In this document: one piece after another, positions 28,885-36,911 of the stretch
Position numbering within the stretch: position 1 is the first letter of the stretch
Layout of the letters: each line of letters begins with the position of its first letter
Translations under genes and position numbers: made by a program
From: an uncultured Pseudomonadota bacterium
Lineage (GTDB): Bacteria > Pseudomonadota > Gammaproteobacteria > Methylococcales > Methylomonadaceae
NCBI GenBank assembly: GCA_903848935.1
Contig: CAINHO010000012.1
Location: 1 to 41,404 of the forward strand
Length of the DNA: 41,404 bases
Direction: 5' to 3'
Notes under the pieces: model-generated
The model's input: only the letters and a program-made list of their open reading frames with translations
What the model was told of the DNA's origin: nothing
The model's database searches: none

Positions 28885-29982
28885 ATGATCCCAATGGTCA
28901 ACCTTAAGGCGCAATACGCCGAAATCAAAGACGAAGTTGAACGCGGTTTAGCAGAAGTCATCGAAAACTGTAGCTTCATTTTAGGCGCGAATGTGCAAGC
29001 CTTTGAACGTGAAGCGGCTGATTATTTAGGCGTAAAACACGCGATTGGCGTGGCTTCTGGTACAGATGCGTTACATTTAGCGTTAATCGCTGAAGGTATC
29101 ACGGCTGGCGACGAAGTGATTACCACACCATTTACGTTTATTGCGACCGCCGAAGCGATTAAATATGTTGGTGCGATTCCTGTGTTTGTAGATATTGACC
29201 CACGCACATTTAACATTTGTCCCAAAGCGATTGCTGCGGCAATTACACCCAAAACCAAAGCCATTATGCCCGTGCATTTGTTTGGGCAACCCGCGAATAT
29301 GACGGCAATTTTAGCGTTGTGCGAACAGCATAATTTGAAATTGATTGAAGATTGTTGCCAATCGTTTGGCGCGACCGTTAATGGTAAACAAACAGGTTCA
29401 ATCGGTCATGCGGCGGGCTTTAGTTTTTTCCCGAGTAAGAATTTAGGGGCGTTTGGGGATGGTGGTTTAGCGACGACAAACAGTGATGAAACGGCGGCGA
29501 AAATTCGCCAACTTCGCAATCACGGTTCGGACGTGCGTTATTATCATGACGTAATTGGTTATAACAGTCGTTTGGATGAAATGCAGGCGGTGGTGTTACG
29601 CGCCAAACTCAAACATATCGACGAATACAATCAAGGTCGTCGTCGTGTAGCGCATTTGTATTCAGAATTGTTGGTCGGTTTGCCATTGGAAACGCCGTTG
29701 GAAGATGGTTGCGGTGAACACGTTTATCATCAATATACGTTGCTTTGTGATAGACGTGACGAGGTGATGCAAGCTCTGCAAGCTAAACAAATTGGTTGTG
29801 CTGTTTATTATCCCGTGCCGTTGCATCAACAAAATGCGTTCAAAGAAGAATGCGCTGGAATGACTTTACCCGTAACCGAATCCGTTGCGGCACGTTGCTT
29901 CTCGTTGCCAATTTGTCCATATTTGACAGACGATGAAATTCACGTTGTTGTGAATGTGATTAAAAGTGTTTTTAGTAACTGA
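28885..29982 (+). CDS. DegT/DnrJ/EryC1/StrS-family sugar aminotransferase, GnnB-like
   Basis: A 365-residue PLP-dependent aminotransferase. The PLP lysine is Lys185 in FFPSKNLGAFGDGG, and Asp156 in LIEDCCQSFGA contacts the pyridine nitrogen; GVASGTDALHLAL binds the cofactor phosphate. The enzyme is expected to aminate a keto-sugar nucleotide made by the upstream dehydrogenase. Placement three bases after that gene supports a shared pathway, probably for lipid A or another surface glycan. A weak hairpin follows the gene. Confidence 0.9.
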   Translation: MIPMVNLKAQYAEIKDEVERGLAEVIENCSFILGANVQAFEREAADYLGVKHAIGVASGTDALHLALIAEGITAGDEVITTPFTFIATAEAIKYVGAIPVFVDIDPRTFNICPKAIAAAITPKTKAIMPVHLFGQPANMTAILALCEQHNLKLIEDCCQSFGATVNGKQTGSIGHAAGFSFFPSKNLGAFGDGGLATTNSDETAAKIRQLRNHGSDVRYYHDVIGYNSRLDEMQAVVLRAKLKHIDEYNQGRRRVAHLYSELLVGLPLETPLEDGCGEHVYHQYTLLCDRRDEVMQALQAKQIGCAVYYPVPLHQQNAFKEECAGMTLPVTESVAARCFSLPICPYLTDDEIHVVVNVIKSVFSN

Positions 29983-29994
29983 TATTGAAACATT

Positions 29995-30013
29995 GGGCGA
30001 GTCGCCTTTCTTT
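29995..30013 (+). terminator. Possible weak terminator after the aminotransferase gene
   Basis: GGCG and CGCC form a short four-base stem with a three-base loop, followed by TTTCTTT. The stem is short, so the call is tentative. Confidence 0.35.
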
Positions 30014-30046
30014 AAATTACGATAAAAGACGCGATATTTCATTTTT

Positions 30047-30104
30047 CATACTCACTCAATGTGGGAAGTTACTAATTTTTGAGTTATTTCACACAGTGAG
30101 TATG
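30047..30104. repeat. Inverted repeat upstream of the CorA-like gene
   Basis: CATACTCACT (30047-30056) is repeated in inverted form as AGTGAGTATG (30095-30104), and the inner flanks TGTG/CACA extend the match after a three-base bulge. The centre is about 38 bases long. It lies roughly 90-145 bases upstream of a sigma-54-like site and 210-270 bases before the CorA-like gene, where an enhancer-type activator could bind. The rest of the 333-base gap (29983-30315) holds only the sites listed here. Confidence 0.5.
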
Positions 30105-30190
30105 TCATTTCACTCCTCCTCTTGCGATCGAAGTTGATTGGTACAGGTATTTATTCAAGTAACCCCCTGTTATAAAAATAGTTTTTGTGT

Positions 30191-30207
30191 TTGGCGTATA
30201 TCATGCG
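30191..30207 (+). promoter_or_regulatory. Candidate sigma-54 (-24/-12) promoter for the CorA-like gene
   Basis: TTGGCGTATATCATGCG has the obligatory GG and GC separated by exactly ten bases and matches the TTGGC half of the -24 box, with ATGC in place of TTGC. It would give a leader of about 100 bases before the ATG at 30316. No comparably good sigma-70 site was seen in the gap. Sigma-54 promoters are known for copper-repressed methane oxidation genes (soluble methane monooxygenase), so the idea fits, but a single short match can occur by chance. Confidence 0.4.
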
Positions 30208-30315
30208 TTAAAAAGCCATATAGAATATGTATTGTGACGACTTAACGTTAAATAAAGTTTAGAAATCAATATATTAACTATAAAAAATTCAAATTTATAA
30301 CTTAGGACTACTACG

Positions 30316-31104
30316 ATGAAATCTTACAAAACACTCGGAACAATCATTTCTTCTCTTTTGCTTACAGCTTCGTTTCAAGTGAACGCGGCAACGTCTATCG
30401 CAACTCAGAGTCATGTTTTTAATGTAAGTTCCGGTACTGACAGTTTCACAATGCCGAACATTAACGGTGCTTCGTGGGTAAGTGAAAGTATGGGCTATCA
30501 GGGATGGACCCATTTTAGTAAATGGGGTTTTATGGATGTAACAAAAGGCAAAACTGTCACGATTGTAGTAGATGCTTCTGCTTCAGGGTCTAATGTTGCT
30601 GGCTTCCACCCTGGTATTACAGTTTGGTACCGTAAAACAAATTTAAAAGCCGCCTCTCCTAATCTCCAGTACATGAATGATCACTCTTATGGTCAATCTG
30701 ACAGCATCAACGTTATCAATGCAAAAGATGACTCCGTTCCCCCAGTATCAGTTGGCAACATTACTATGGATTATGTCGCATCTGGCTATGACACAGATGG
30801 TTTAGGTGATAAGTTTATGGTGGATGCAACTACTGGTATGCTTAAACCACATGATGGAGTCGCAACATCATTCTATGGACCTTATCTGCCAACGGGATTC
30901 AATACGACATCCTTAGCAAATGCAAAGAAAATTTCTGATTCTGTACCTGGTAAAGTTGCCGTCACATTCACTGCAACCAAAGCAGGCGTTTATCAGTTTG
31001 TAGTCGGCGGTCTTAAACCTGATGCAGGTTCAACTGCTGCAATCAACGCAGGCAAAGGAACTGGTAATGTGAATGCTGTTAATGTAAGCGTCACGACTAA
31101 CTAA
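30316..31104 (+). CDS. corA: CorA/MopE-like copper(I)-binding surface protein
   Basis: A 262-residue exported protein with a signal peptide (cleavage likely after QVNA, residue 24). Segments such as FTMPNINGASW, GWTHFSKWG and AGFHPGITVWYR match the family of the methanotroph copper-repressible protein CorA (unrelated to the magnesium transporter of that name) and the C-terminal part of MopE. In MopE a tryptophan oxidised to kynurenine and two histidines bind Cu(I), with the Trp and first His spaced as W-x-H. Here Trp64-Thr-His66 has that spacing; His98 or His123 are candidates for the second ligand. TAGGA precedes the start by eight bases. The MauG-like gene follows. It is probably made when copper is scarce. 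Confidence 0.72.
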   Translation: MKSYKTLGTIISSLLLTASFQVNAATSIATQSHVFNVSSGTDSFTMPNINGASWVSESMGYQGWTHFSKWGFMDVTKGKTVTIVVDASASGSNVAGFHPGITVWYRKTNLKAASPNLQYMNDHSYGQSDSINVINAKDDSVPPVSVGNITMDYVASGYDTDGLGDKFMVDATTGMLKPHDGVATSFYGPYLPTGFNTTSLANAKKISDSVPGKVAVTFTATKAGVYQFVVGGLKPDAGSTAAINAGKGTGNVNAVNVSVTTN

Positions 31105-31116
31105 AAAATTATTTTT

Positions 31117-31159
31117 ACTGGTCAAATGACGACTGCCTTCACTGTGGCATTTGACCAGT
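31117..31159 (+). other. Intercistronic stem-loop between the CorA-like and MauG-like genes
   Basis: ACTGGTCAAATG (31117-31128) and CATTTGACCAGT (31148-31159) form a perfect 12-bp stem with a 19-base loop. There is no strong U-run after it, so it is more likely an mRNA-stabilising or partial attenuating hairpin than a full terminator. It would let the first gene be expressed at a higher level than the second. Confidence 0.65.
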
Positions 31160-31186
31160 TCTCACTTTATATCAACGGTATTTCTT

Positions 31187-33289
31187 ATGTCTTTGAGGTT
31201 TTTTATCTTTGCTTTGTTAGGCAGTAGTTTTAGCTTTTCTCATTCAGCTCACGCACATTTCAATCTAACCGATCAAGACTTAACTAAATACAAAGTTCCG
31301 ACAACACCTGGATTACTCAATGGCAAATCGCCCATTGTGATCAATAAAACAAAAGCGATTCAATTGGGTAAAGCATTATTTTGGGATACGAATGTGGGGA
31401 GTAATGGCGTTGCCTGTGCAACCTGCCACTTTCACGCAGGGTCAGATAGACGAACCGTTAATCAATTAAATCCCGGTGTGTTACACCTAAATAATCCTTT
31501 ATCTAGTAAACGTTTTGATTTGCCCTCTAATGATGGCGCACCTAACCATGCCTTAAAAGCTGATGACTTTCCATTTTTTAGACATCAACAATCAAATAAC
31601 AAAAATTCTCAGGTGATATTTGAAACAGATGATGTGGTTGGATCAGCAGGCGTTTATTTGCAAAAATTTAAATCCATCAATGTAAATCCAGAAGAAGCGG
31701 ATTTATGTACGCCAACAGGCGATCCTATTTACAATATTGGCAATTTACAAACAAGACAAGTAACAAAACGAAATGCTCCGACTGTAATCAATGCGGCATT
31801 TAATAGACGTAATTTTTGGGATGGACGCGCGAATCAAGAATTTAACGGGGTTTCAGTATTTGGGCCTCGCGATGTAAATGCCAAAATTTGGATAATGCAA
31901 GGCGGAAAACCTGTCAGCCAAAAAATCAGTTTGGCGAATGCCTCGTTAGCGTCTCAAGCTCTGGGACCTCCAATGGATATGATTGAGATGTCTTGTAATG
32001 GTCGAACATTCAAAGATGTCGCCAAGAAACTTCTACCGCAAAAACCCTTATCTACACAAGAAATTCACGCAGAAGACAGTGTTTTAGCATCTTTGAGAGA
32101 GCCTTCGGGTTTAGGACTGTCAAACACTTATGAAGAATTGATTAAAAAAGCATTTAATCCAATTTATTGGTCGGGAACAGAACCCGTTCAAAAGGTACAA
32201 GGAACAAATTATTCGCAAATGGAAGCTAATTTTTCTTTTTTCTTTGGCTTGGCGATTCAGTTATATGAATCAACTTTAATTTCTGATCAAAGTAAATTAG
32301 ATTTGGCGATTCCTAACATGAAGAAAACAGGTGCAACTGTCCCGTCAAACTTTACCGAGATTGAGAAAAAAGGTTTAGGAATTTTTACTGATGCTCATTG
32401 TAACATTTGCCACGCAGGTGCAACTTTTTCGGCGGCTGTGAATTACGAAAGTAATTCGCCAAATGCTTACCAAACGAATGGTAGTTTATCTGTTGATCGA
32501 ATTGGTATCATACCTAGCAATTCTGACGATCATGTAGATTCTACTTTAGCCGATGTTGGTTTTTTTAATACCAGTGTAGTACCTGATGAATATGACGTAG
32601 GATTAGGCGGCACAGATCCTTGGGGAAATCCACTGTCTTATGCTCAACAATATGTTAATTATCTTCGCTATGGATCTAAAAAATTGGTCGATAATTTCCT
32701 AGTTTCATCTTGTGATTTTACAAGATCTTTTGTATTGGATTTTAACGATAATGAAATGGTTGAAGATAAAAAGAATTTGGCGGGTTGCTCAACTTTTTTA
32801 CAAGATCTTGGTCTTGCACTTGTTCCCAAACCAACCGTTGTCAAACAAGAATCGGCAACTTTAGACCAAGGGCGATTATCCACGCTAACAACAGGAGCGT
32901 TCAAAATACCAACGCTTAGAAATGTTGAATTAACAGGGCCTTATATGCACAACGGCGGCATGAAATCACTTGAAGAAGTTGCAGCATTCTACGGTCGTGG
33001 CGGCAATGTAACGAATAGACGGCATCCTGGCACTTTGGTTTTCGATCAGGGATTTACGCGAGATGATATAAACGCCCTTGCGGCTTTCTTGAAAACCTTA
33101 ACGGATGAGCGCGTAAGATGGGAAAAAGCCCCATTTGATCATCCATCTATTCAAGTTCCTAACGGTCACACGCAATCAGCAAACGGTAATTTAATGGAAG
33201 ATAATTATTTAATGATACCTGCCGTGGGTAAAAAAGGTTTGCCCGCAGATAAGGGATCGTTAATGCCTTTTGATGCTTATTTGAAGTAG
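31187..33289 (+). CDS. Di-haem cytochrome c peroxidase/MauG-family protein, CorB type
   Basis: A 700-residue exported protein with a signal peptide (FALLGSSFSFSHSAHA) and two haem c motifs, CATCH at 77-81 and CNICH at 405-409. The family features NAPTVINAAFNRRNFWDGRA and TGPYMHNGGM are present. Di-haem MauG proteins oxidise tryptophan residues of partner proteins; next to a CorA-like protein, the likely job is making or recycling its kynurenine. It is about twice the usual family length because of inserts between the haem domains. I start at the ATG at 31187, not an upstream in-frame TTG, because the signal peptide begins there. The 3' end overlaps the convergent mfnB-like gene by 13 bases. 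Confidence 0.82.
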   Translation: MSLRFFIFALLGSSFSFSHSAHAHFNLTDQDLTKYKVPTTPGLLNGKSPIVINKTKAIQLGKALFWDTNVGSNGVACATCHFHAGSDRRTVNQLNPGVLHLNNPLSSKRFDLPSNDGAPNHALKADDFPFFRHQQSNNKNSQVIFETDDVVGSAGVYLQKFKSINVNPEEADLCTPTGDPIYNIGNLQTRQVTKRNAPTVINAAFNRRNFWDGRANQEFNGVSVFGPRDVNAKIWIMQGGKPVSQKISLANASLASQALGPPMDMIEMSCNGRTFKDVAKKLLPQKPLSTQEIHAEDSVLASLREPSGLGLSNTYEELIKKAFNPIYWSGTEPVQKVQGTNYSQMEANFSFFFGLAIQLYESTLISDQSKLDLAIPNMKKTGATVPSNFTEIEKKGLGIFTDAHCNICHAGATFSAAVNYESNSPNAYQTNGSLSVDRIGIIPSNSDDHVDSTLADVGFFNTSVVPDEYDVGLGGTDPWGNPLSYAQQYVNYLRYGSKKLVDNFLVSSCDFTRSFVLDFNDNEMVEDKKNLAGCSTFLQDLGLALVPKPTVVKQESATLDQGRLSTLTTGAFKIPTLRNVELTGPYMHNGGMKSLEEVAAFYGRGGNVTNRRHPGTLVFDQGFTRDDINALAAFLKTLTDERVRWEKAPFDHPSIQVPNGHTQSANGNLMEDNYLMIPAVGKKGLPADKGSLMPFDAYLK

Positions 33290-33963
33290 GATTCTGTCAT
33301 GACCTTTTTAATTTGTCGCAACGCATTCAAATCCAATTCCCCCACACGATTATGCTGATTGCACAACGCACCTCGAAAGCCTAAATAATCTGCATTCAGC
33401 GGCAATAATTCCGCGATATTTTCCAACCGTAACGAACCTGCTAAACCACAAATCAATTGCTGTGTTTTAGCTAGTTCGACAAATTCAGCAATCGTTTCAT
33501 TCGTCATCACTTCCGTTAATGAACCATTTTGTTTGTGCATCGTATCGAGCATTACGCCTGTAAAACCTGCGTTTTTCAATTCGGAAATAATCGAAAAATT
33601 GGGCTTTGTATCTGCAAATAACACGGCAATCAAGCGTATATTTTCAGTTAAATCGCTCAGTTTTTGCACAATTGCAAGCCAATCACCTTCGGGGAAAAAA
33701 CCGATTTTGACAAAATCCACACCAGTTTTTGCCATTTCTGAAACAGCGTTGAAAATGGTGTTTGCATCCATTGGTAAATCCCCAACCGTTGCACTGACGG
33801 GACAATGCCCGTCGATTTTCGCCACGATTTTCGCCACTAATTCAACGGACAACGCACCTAACGCACCCAATTCAGGTTGTTTTAAATCGATAATATCGAC
33901 ATCTTCATTCAATACTAATTCGGCTTCACGCAAATTTTTAACACTCGCTAACATTCCGGTCAT
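33277..33963 (-). CDS. mfnB: (5-formylfuran-3-yl)methyl phosphate synthase, MfnB-like
   Basis: A 228-residue UPF0264/DUF556-family protein. In archaea MfnB joins two glyceraldehyde-3-phosphate molecules to form the furan precursor of methanofuran. The N-terminal motif MLASVKN and VDIIDLKQPELGALGA match, and Lys28 corresponds to the Schiff-base lysine (Lys27) of the archaeal enzyme. In methylotrophic bacteria a methanofuran analogue serves the formyltransferase/hydrolase complex of formaldehyde oxidation. It overlaps the DUF447 gene by four bases and is the last gene of the cofactor operon. Confidence 0.87.
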   Translation of the reverse strand: MTGMLASVKNLREAELVLNEDVDIIDLKQPELGALGALSVELVAKIVAKIDGHCPVSATVGDLPMDANTIFNAVSEMAKTGVDFVKIGFFPEGDWLAIVQKLSDLTENIRLIAVLFADTKPNFSIISELKNAGFTGVMLDTMHKQNGSLTEVMTNETIAEFVELAKTQQLICGLAGSLRLENIAELLPLNADYLGFRGALCNQHNRVGELDLNALRQIKKVMTESYFK

Positions 33964-34505
33964 TTTGAATTCTCCATTTTGAACGTTTCAATTGCTTCCA
34001 TTAACCACATCCACGCTTCTAATTCACGTTCACCAGCAGTTTTGTCTAAACCAATTTTTAAATATGCAATTTCACTGTCGATTTTTTCTAGCGGCAACAT
34101 TTTCAAACGACTGACTAAAATCGCAGCTTCTAAAACCGAGTATTGAGCGCGATTAAATCCCATAAACGGCGCATGATTAACCGTGTTTAAAATTTTACAA
34201 ATCAACTTTGGGCGAATTTCATCCTCTTCGACACGCACCAATTCGACTTCGCTGTGTGCCAACGCAGAATTCAAAACCAAACCGTTTAAAGTCCAATTGC
34301 GTCGCCCCGTTAAACAACCGGCAAAAATTCGCACATCGTTGCAATAATTCAAAACGGCGAGTTTCGTTTCAAGTAAATTCGTTAACGTTGTTGATGGTCG
34401 AAATGGCAAAATGTGAATTTCGTCGCCATGAACGTGAACGCCCATTGGTGCGAGGTGTGGAACGCCAGTAGAATTTTTTGTGATAACGATAAGTTCTTGA
34501 ATCAT
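33960..34505 (-). CDS. DUF447-family protein of the tetrahydromethanopterin cluster
   Basis: A 181-residue protein with the DUF447 pattern: IQELIVITKNSTGVPHLAPMGVH at the start, ILPFRPSTTLTNLLET, and a C-terminal helical part. The family has a flavin-binding split-barrel-like fold and occurs in methanogens and in bacteria with the tetrahydromethanopterin pathway, where it belongs to the archaeal-like gene cluster first described in Methylobacterium. Its reaction is not established. It overlaps both neighbours by four bases, so it is made together with the pterin synthase-like and MfnB-like proteins. Confidence 0.83.
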   Translation of the reverse strand: MIQELIVITKNSTGVPHLAPMGVHVHGDEIHILPFRPSTTLTNLLETKLAVLNYCNDVRIFAGCLTGRRNWTLNGLVLNSALAHSEVELVRVEEDEIRPKLICKILNTVNHAPFMGFNRAQYSVLEAAILVSRLKMLPLEKIDSEIAYLKIGLDKTAGERELEAWMWLMEAIETFKMENSK

Positions 34506-35893
34506 GATTTTTTCTGCAAAGTAGTTCCGGCGGGTTTAAACGTATGCACATCGACTTCCGATTCTGCCGAATCCACCGCGCAACCCCAATCCAATGATTG
34601 GTCTTGATTAAATCGTTTGCCTAATTTTTGTGCAATTTCGGCGCGTGCCAATTCCACACCCAAATAAAACGCATGACCACCATCGTTTTCAATGCCTAAT
34701 TTCGGGAATAATTCAAACGGATCGGTTGCGCTGTGAAACCCGTCACGGTTAAAAATATGCACGCCGTTTTCACTAATTTGAATGCGATAACTGGGGTCTT
34801 TAATTTGTGCCGCGAGTTCTTGAATTTCATCTAACGAATACGGAAATGATGCTGGTTCGTGCAATGCCATCAAACCTGAATTGATATGTTTTGGCAATGT
34901 ATCGTGTTCTTTCGCAGCAAACATAATTCGACGCGCCAAATCAGCTTCTTTAATAGCACGAGCCGCATGGTTGCTGACTTCGGTCGCTAAAATATGATTG
35001 ATATTTAATTCTGAACAAATCCCCATCAATAACGCATTCATGCCAGCCGTGTCAGCGTGCGTCAATTCGGTGATATTGCCCACACCGAGCATTATTTCTA
35101 CGTCGGGGTGATTTTTTCGGACTTCGTGATAACGCACAATCGACGCAGTAAAACCAAAATGAATCGGGTCTAAAATCGGATCGACAATAAATGGACGATT
35201 TTTTGCCTGCATTTTTGCAATCGCACGGTCGAGCGATTCTAAATCGGTATGCGTTTCGGGAATAATAATCGGCGTTGCGTTCACTTCGTCCGCAATCCAC
35301 AACGTAGACTCGTGCAAACTCAATAAATAATCCACACCTGCTTTTCCGCCACGCAATAAATCCGCTGTTTCGAGTGAATCCAAACTCACCAAAAATCCCG
35401 CTTGTTTTAATGCTGCAATCGCGTCTTCCATGTGCGGAAATTCGGTACTTGGCAAACATCCTAAATCAATCACGTCCGCACCATTTTTTCGGTAATACTT
35501 GGCGCGATTCAAAATTTCAGGCACTGTTAAATTGGGTGCGTCAGTGATTTCAGCAAAAATTTTCACGCTGTAACGATTTAAATCCGCAATTTGAATTTTC
35601 TTGCCAAAAAACAGCGGTAAATCTTTGACTTCCTCTGTGCCGCGTTCGACGGGAATCCCTAATTTTTCAGAAAGCACGACTAAATCCCCACGACATCGAC
35701 CTGGAACAATGATTTTCGTTGCACCAAACGTATCCGTGAGCCGCCGTTCAATCATGTCTGCCGTCATTAACGCCGCAACTTTCAAACCTAATTGATGCAC
35801 GGTGTAAGTAAATTCGGGCTGCATTTTTTCTAAAATGCTCCGCAATTGTTTTTCGGCGAGTGAACCCGTTAAAAATAAAATATGTTCACTCAT
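34502..35893 (-). CDS. Dihydropteroate synthase-related protein of methanopterin synthesis
   Basis: A 463-residue protein. The N-terminal 150 residues (HILFLTGSLAEKQLRSIL onward) are the extra domain of the archaeal/methylotroph DHPS-like family; the middle (NGADVIDLGCLPSTEFP, VSLDSLETADL, PFIVDPILDP) is the pterin-binding TIM barrel. The likely role is joining the pterin to the ribofuranosyl-aminobenzene unit in place of normal dihydropteroate synthase; this is inferred from fold and context. The C-terminus has a conserved FYLGVELARAEIAQKLGK stretch. Four-base overlaps join it to both neighbours. It is too long and divergent to be the folate-pathway FolP. Confidence 0.85.
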   Translation of the reverse strand: MSEHILFLTGSLAEKQLRSILEKMQPEFTYTVHQLGLKVAALMTADMIERRLTDTFGATKIIVPGRCRGDLVVLSEKLGIPVERGTEEVKDLPLFFGKKIQIADLNRYSVKIFAEITDAPNLTVPEILNRAKYYRKNGADVIDLGCLPSTEFPHMEDAIAALKQAGFLVSLDSLETADLLRGGKAGVDYLLSLHESTLWIADEVNATPIIIPETHTDLESLDRAIAKMQAKNRPFIVDPILDPIHFGFTASIVRYHEVRKNHPDVEIMLGVGNITELTHADTAGMNALLMGICSELNINHILATEVSNHAARAIKEADLARRIMFAAKEHDTLPKHINSGLMALHEPASFPYSLDEIQELAAQIKDPSYRIQISENGVHIFNRDGFHSATDPFELFPKLGIENDGGHAFYLGVELARAEIAQKLGKRFNQDQSLDWGCAVDSAESEVDVHTFKPAGTTLQKKS

Positions 35894-36453
35894 GACAAAT
35901 TTCTTAAGCGTTCTTGAACCGTTGAAATCAGCGCAGCAACGTTTTCAACGACCGTGGTATATTCAAATTCGCGCAATTTTGCCGTGCCGTCTAAATCGAT
36001 TTTGCGCGGATAAACCATGACTTTTCCGCTCGGTGCAGTAGTTTCCATTTCGGGCGCAATGTCACATGGGTAAACAATACTCGGCACGCGGCATTTTCCC
36101 GCTTGGGAATAAAGATTTGTGACCAGTGAATCGGCAATGCCTAGCACGCATTTTGAAATTGTGTTTGAAGTGGCAGGCGCAAGCACAAATGTGTGGTAAT
36201 AACCTTTGTAGAAATGTCCGACGGGCGGACAGGAAGCGGTTTTATCACGATAAACGGGCATTTTTTCGCGTAAATCGCTAAGTGAAATACCGTACATTTT
36301 CAAAACTTCTTCGCCTGCTTGACTGACGTATAAATCCACATTTTCAAGCGTGAGCAAGAATTCAACGCATTCTTCAATGTAATGTCCTGAGCCGGTGATT
36401 GCCCATGCTAATCGGGGTTTTGTCATTTTAGTTTTCAATTCCTGAATTTTCAT
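35890..36453 (-). CDS. dmrB: DmrB-like flavoprotein (dihydromethanopterin reductase)
   Basis: A flavodoxin-like protein of the AfpA/DmrB family that reduces dihydromethanopterin to tetrahydromethanopterin with FMN. It starts PRLAWAITGSGHYIEECVEF and has the LAPATSNTISKCVLGIAD and VYPCDIAPEM segments of the family. The start is uncertain: I use the ATG at 36453 (187 residues); a GTG at 36477 and an ATG at 36426 (closer to the conserved start, with AGGA 13 bases upstream) are alternatives. It is the first gene of the four-gene cofactor operon. Its promoter must lie in 36454-36540 but no clear hexamers were seen. Confidence 0.78.
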   Translation of the reverse strand: MKIQELKTKMTKPRLAWAITGSGHYIEECVEFLLTLENVDLYVSQAGEEVLKMYGISLSDLREKMPVYRDKTASCPPVGHFYKGYYHTFVLAPATSNTISKCVLGIADSLVTNLYSQAGKCRVPSIVYPCDIAPEMETTAPSGKVMVYPRKIDLDGTAKLREFEYTTVVENVAALISTVQERLRNLS

Positions 36454-36540
36454 TGGCGCGTCATCGTTTGCATCCACAAATCTAAATAATTTTGCTGGTT
36501 ACCAACGAAATGTTGGCGAATTCTACCACACACCTACAAC

Positions 36541-36574
36541 AAAAAAGCCCTGTACTCAAACAGGATAGGCTTTC
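36541..36574. terminator. Terminator-like hairpin at the left edge of the replicon array
   Basis: CCTGT and ACAGG form an inner stem and AAAGC/GGCTTT an outer one separated by a small bulge, preceded by an A-run. It marks the left boundary of the first replication module and is repeated with small changes at 39549-39582. Confidence 0.55.
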
Positions 36575-36707
36575 AAGTTTTACAACGACAGCGTGAAAAA
36601 CGCTTATTTTTGTTAAAAATTTAAAAATTTTGTTTTATGAAATTTTTTAATCTTGTTTTAGCTTGTTTTATACTTGTTTTAGGAGGCGAATTCGATATAT
36701 TTTTCAA
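36570..36707 (+). repeat. Replication-module leader, copy 1
   Basis: A 138-base block beginning CTTTCAAGTTTTACAAC that recurs before all three rep genes. It contains a perfect AGCGT/ACGCT hairpin (36590-36604), very AT-rich DNA, three 9-mers CTTGTTTTA at 36652, 36662 and 36673, and ends with TTCGATATATTTTTCAA. AT-rich tandem 9-mers next to iterons are typical of the DNA-unwinding part of iteron-type origins. Confidence 0.75.
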
Positions 36708-36722
36708 TATGTTGAAAGAGCA

Positions 36723-36861
36723 TAAGACGACATATTCTTTTTATAAGACGACGAATTCTTTGCATAAGACGACAAAATTTTTGTATTAAACGACAAATTC
36801 TTTGCTCAATCGGCATTTATAAGACGACAAATTCTTTGTATTAGACGACCTTAATTTTTTG
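36723..36861 (+). repeat. Iteron array 1 of rep copy 1 (candidate origin)
   Basis: Six direct repeats with consensus TAAGACGACAAATTCTTTG start at 36723, 36744, 36765, 36787, 36820 and 36841. Spacings are 21, 21, 22, 33 and 21 bases, so all copies stay on one face of the helix (two or three turns apart). The core GACGAC is not found in the other two arrays. Array plus AT-rich leader plus rep gene is the standard layout of an iteron-controlled origin. Confidence 0.82.
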
Positions 36862-36911
36862 CGTCGCTTTTTATGTTACACTGCCCAAAATATCATTATT
36901 CAGGTGGGTTT

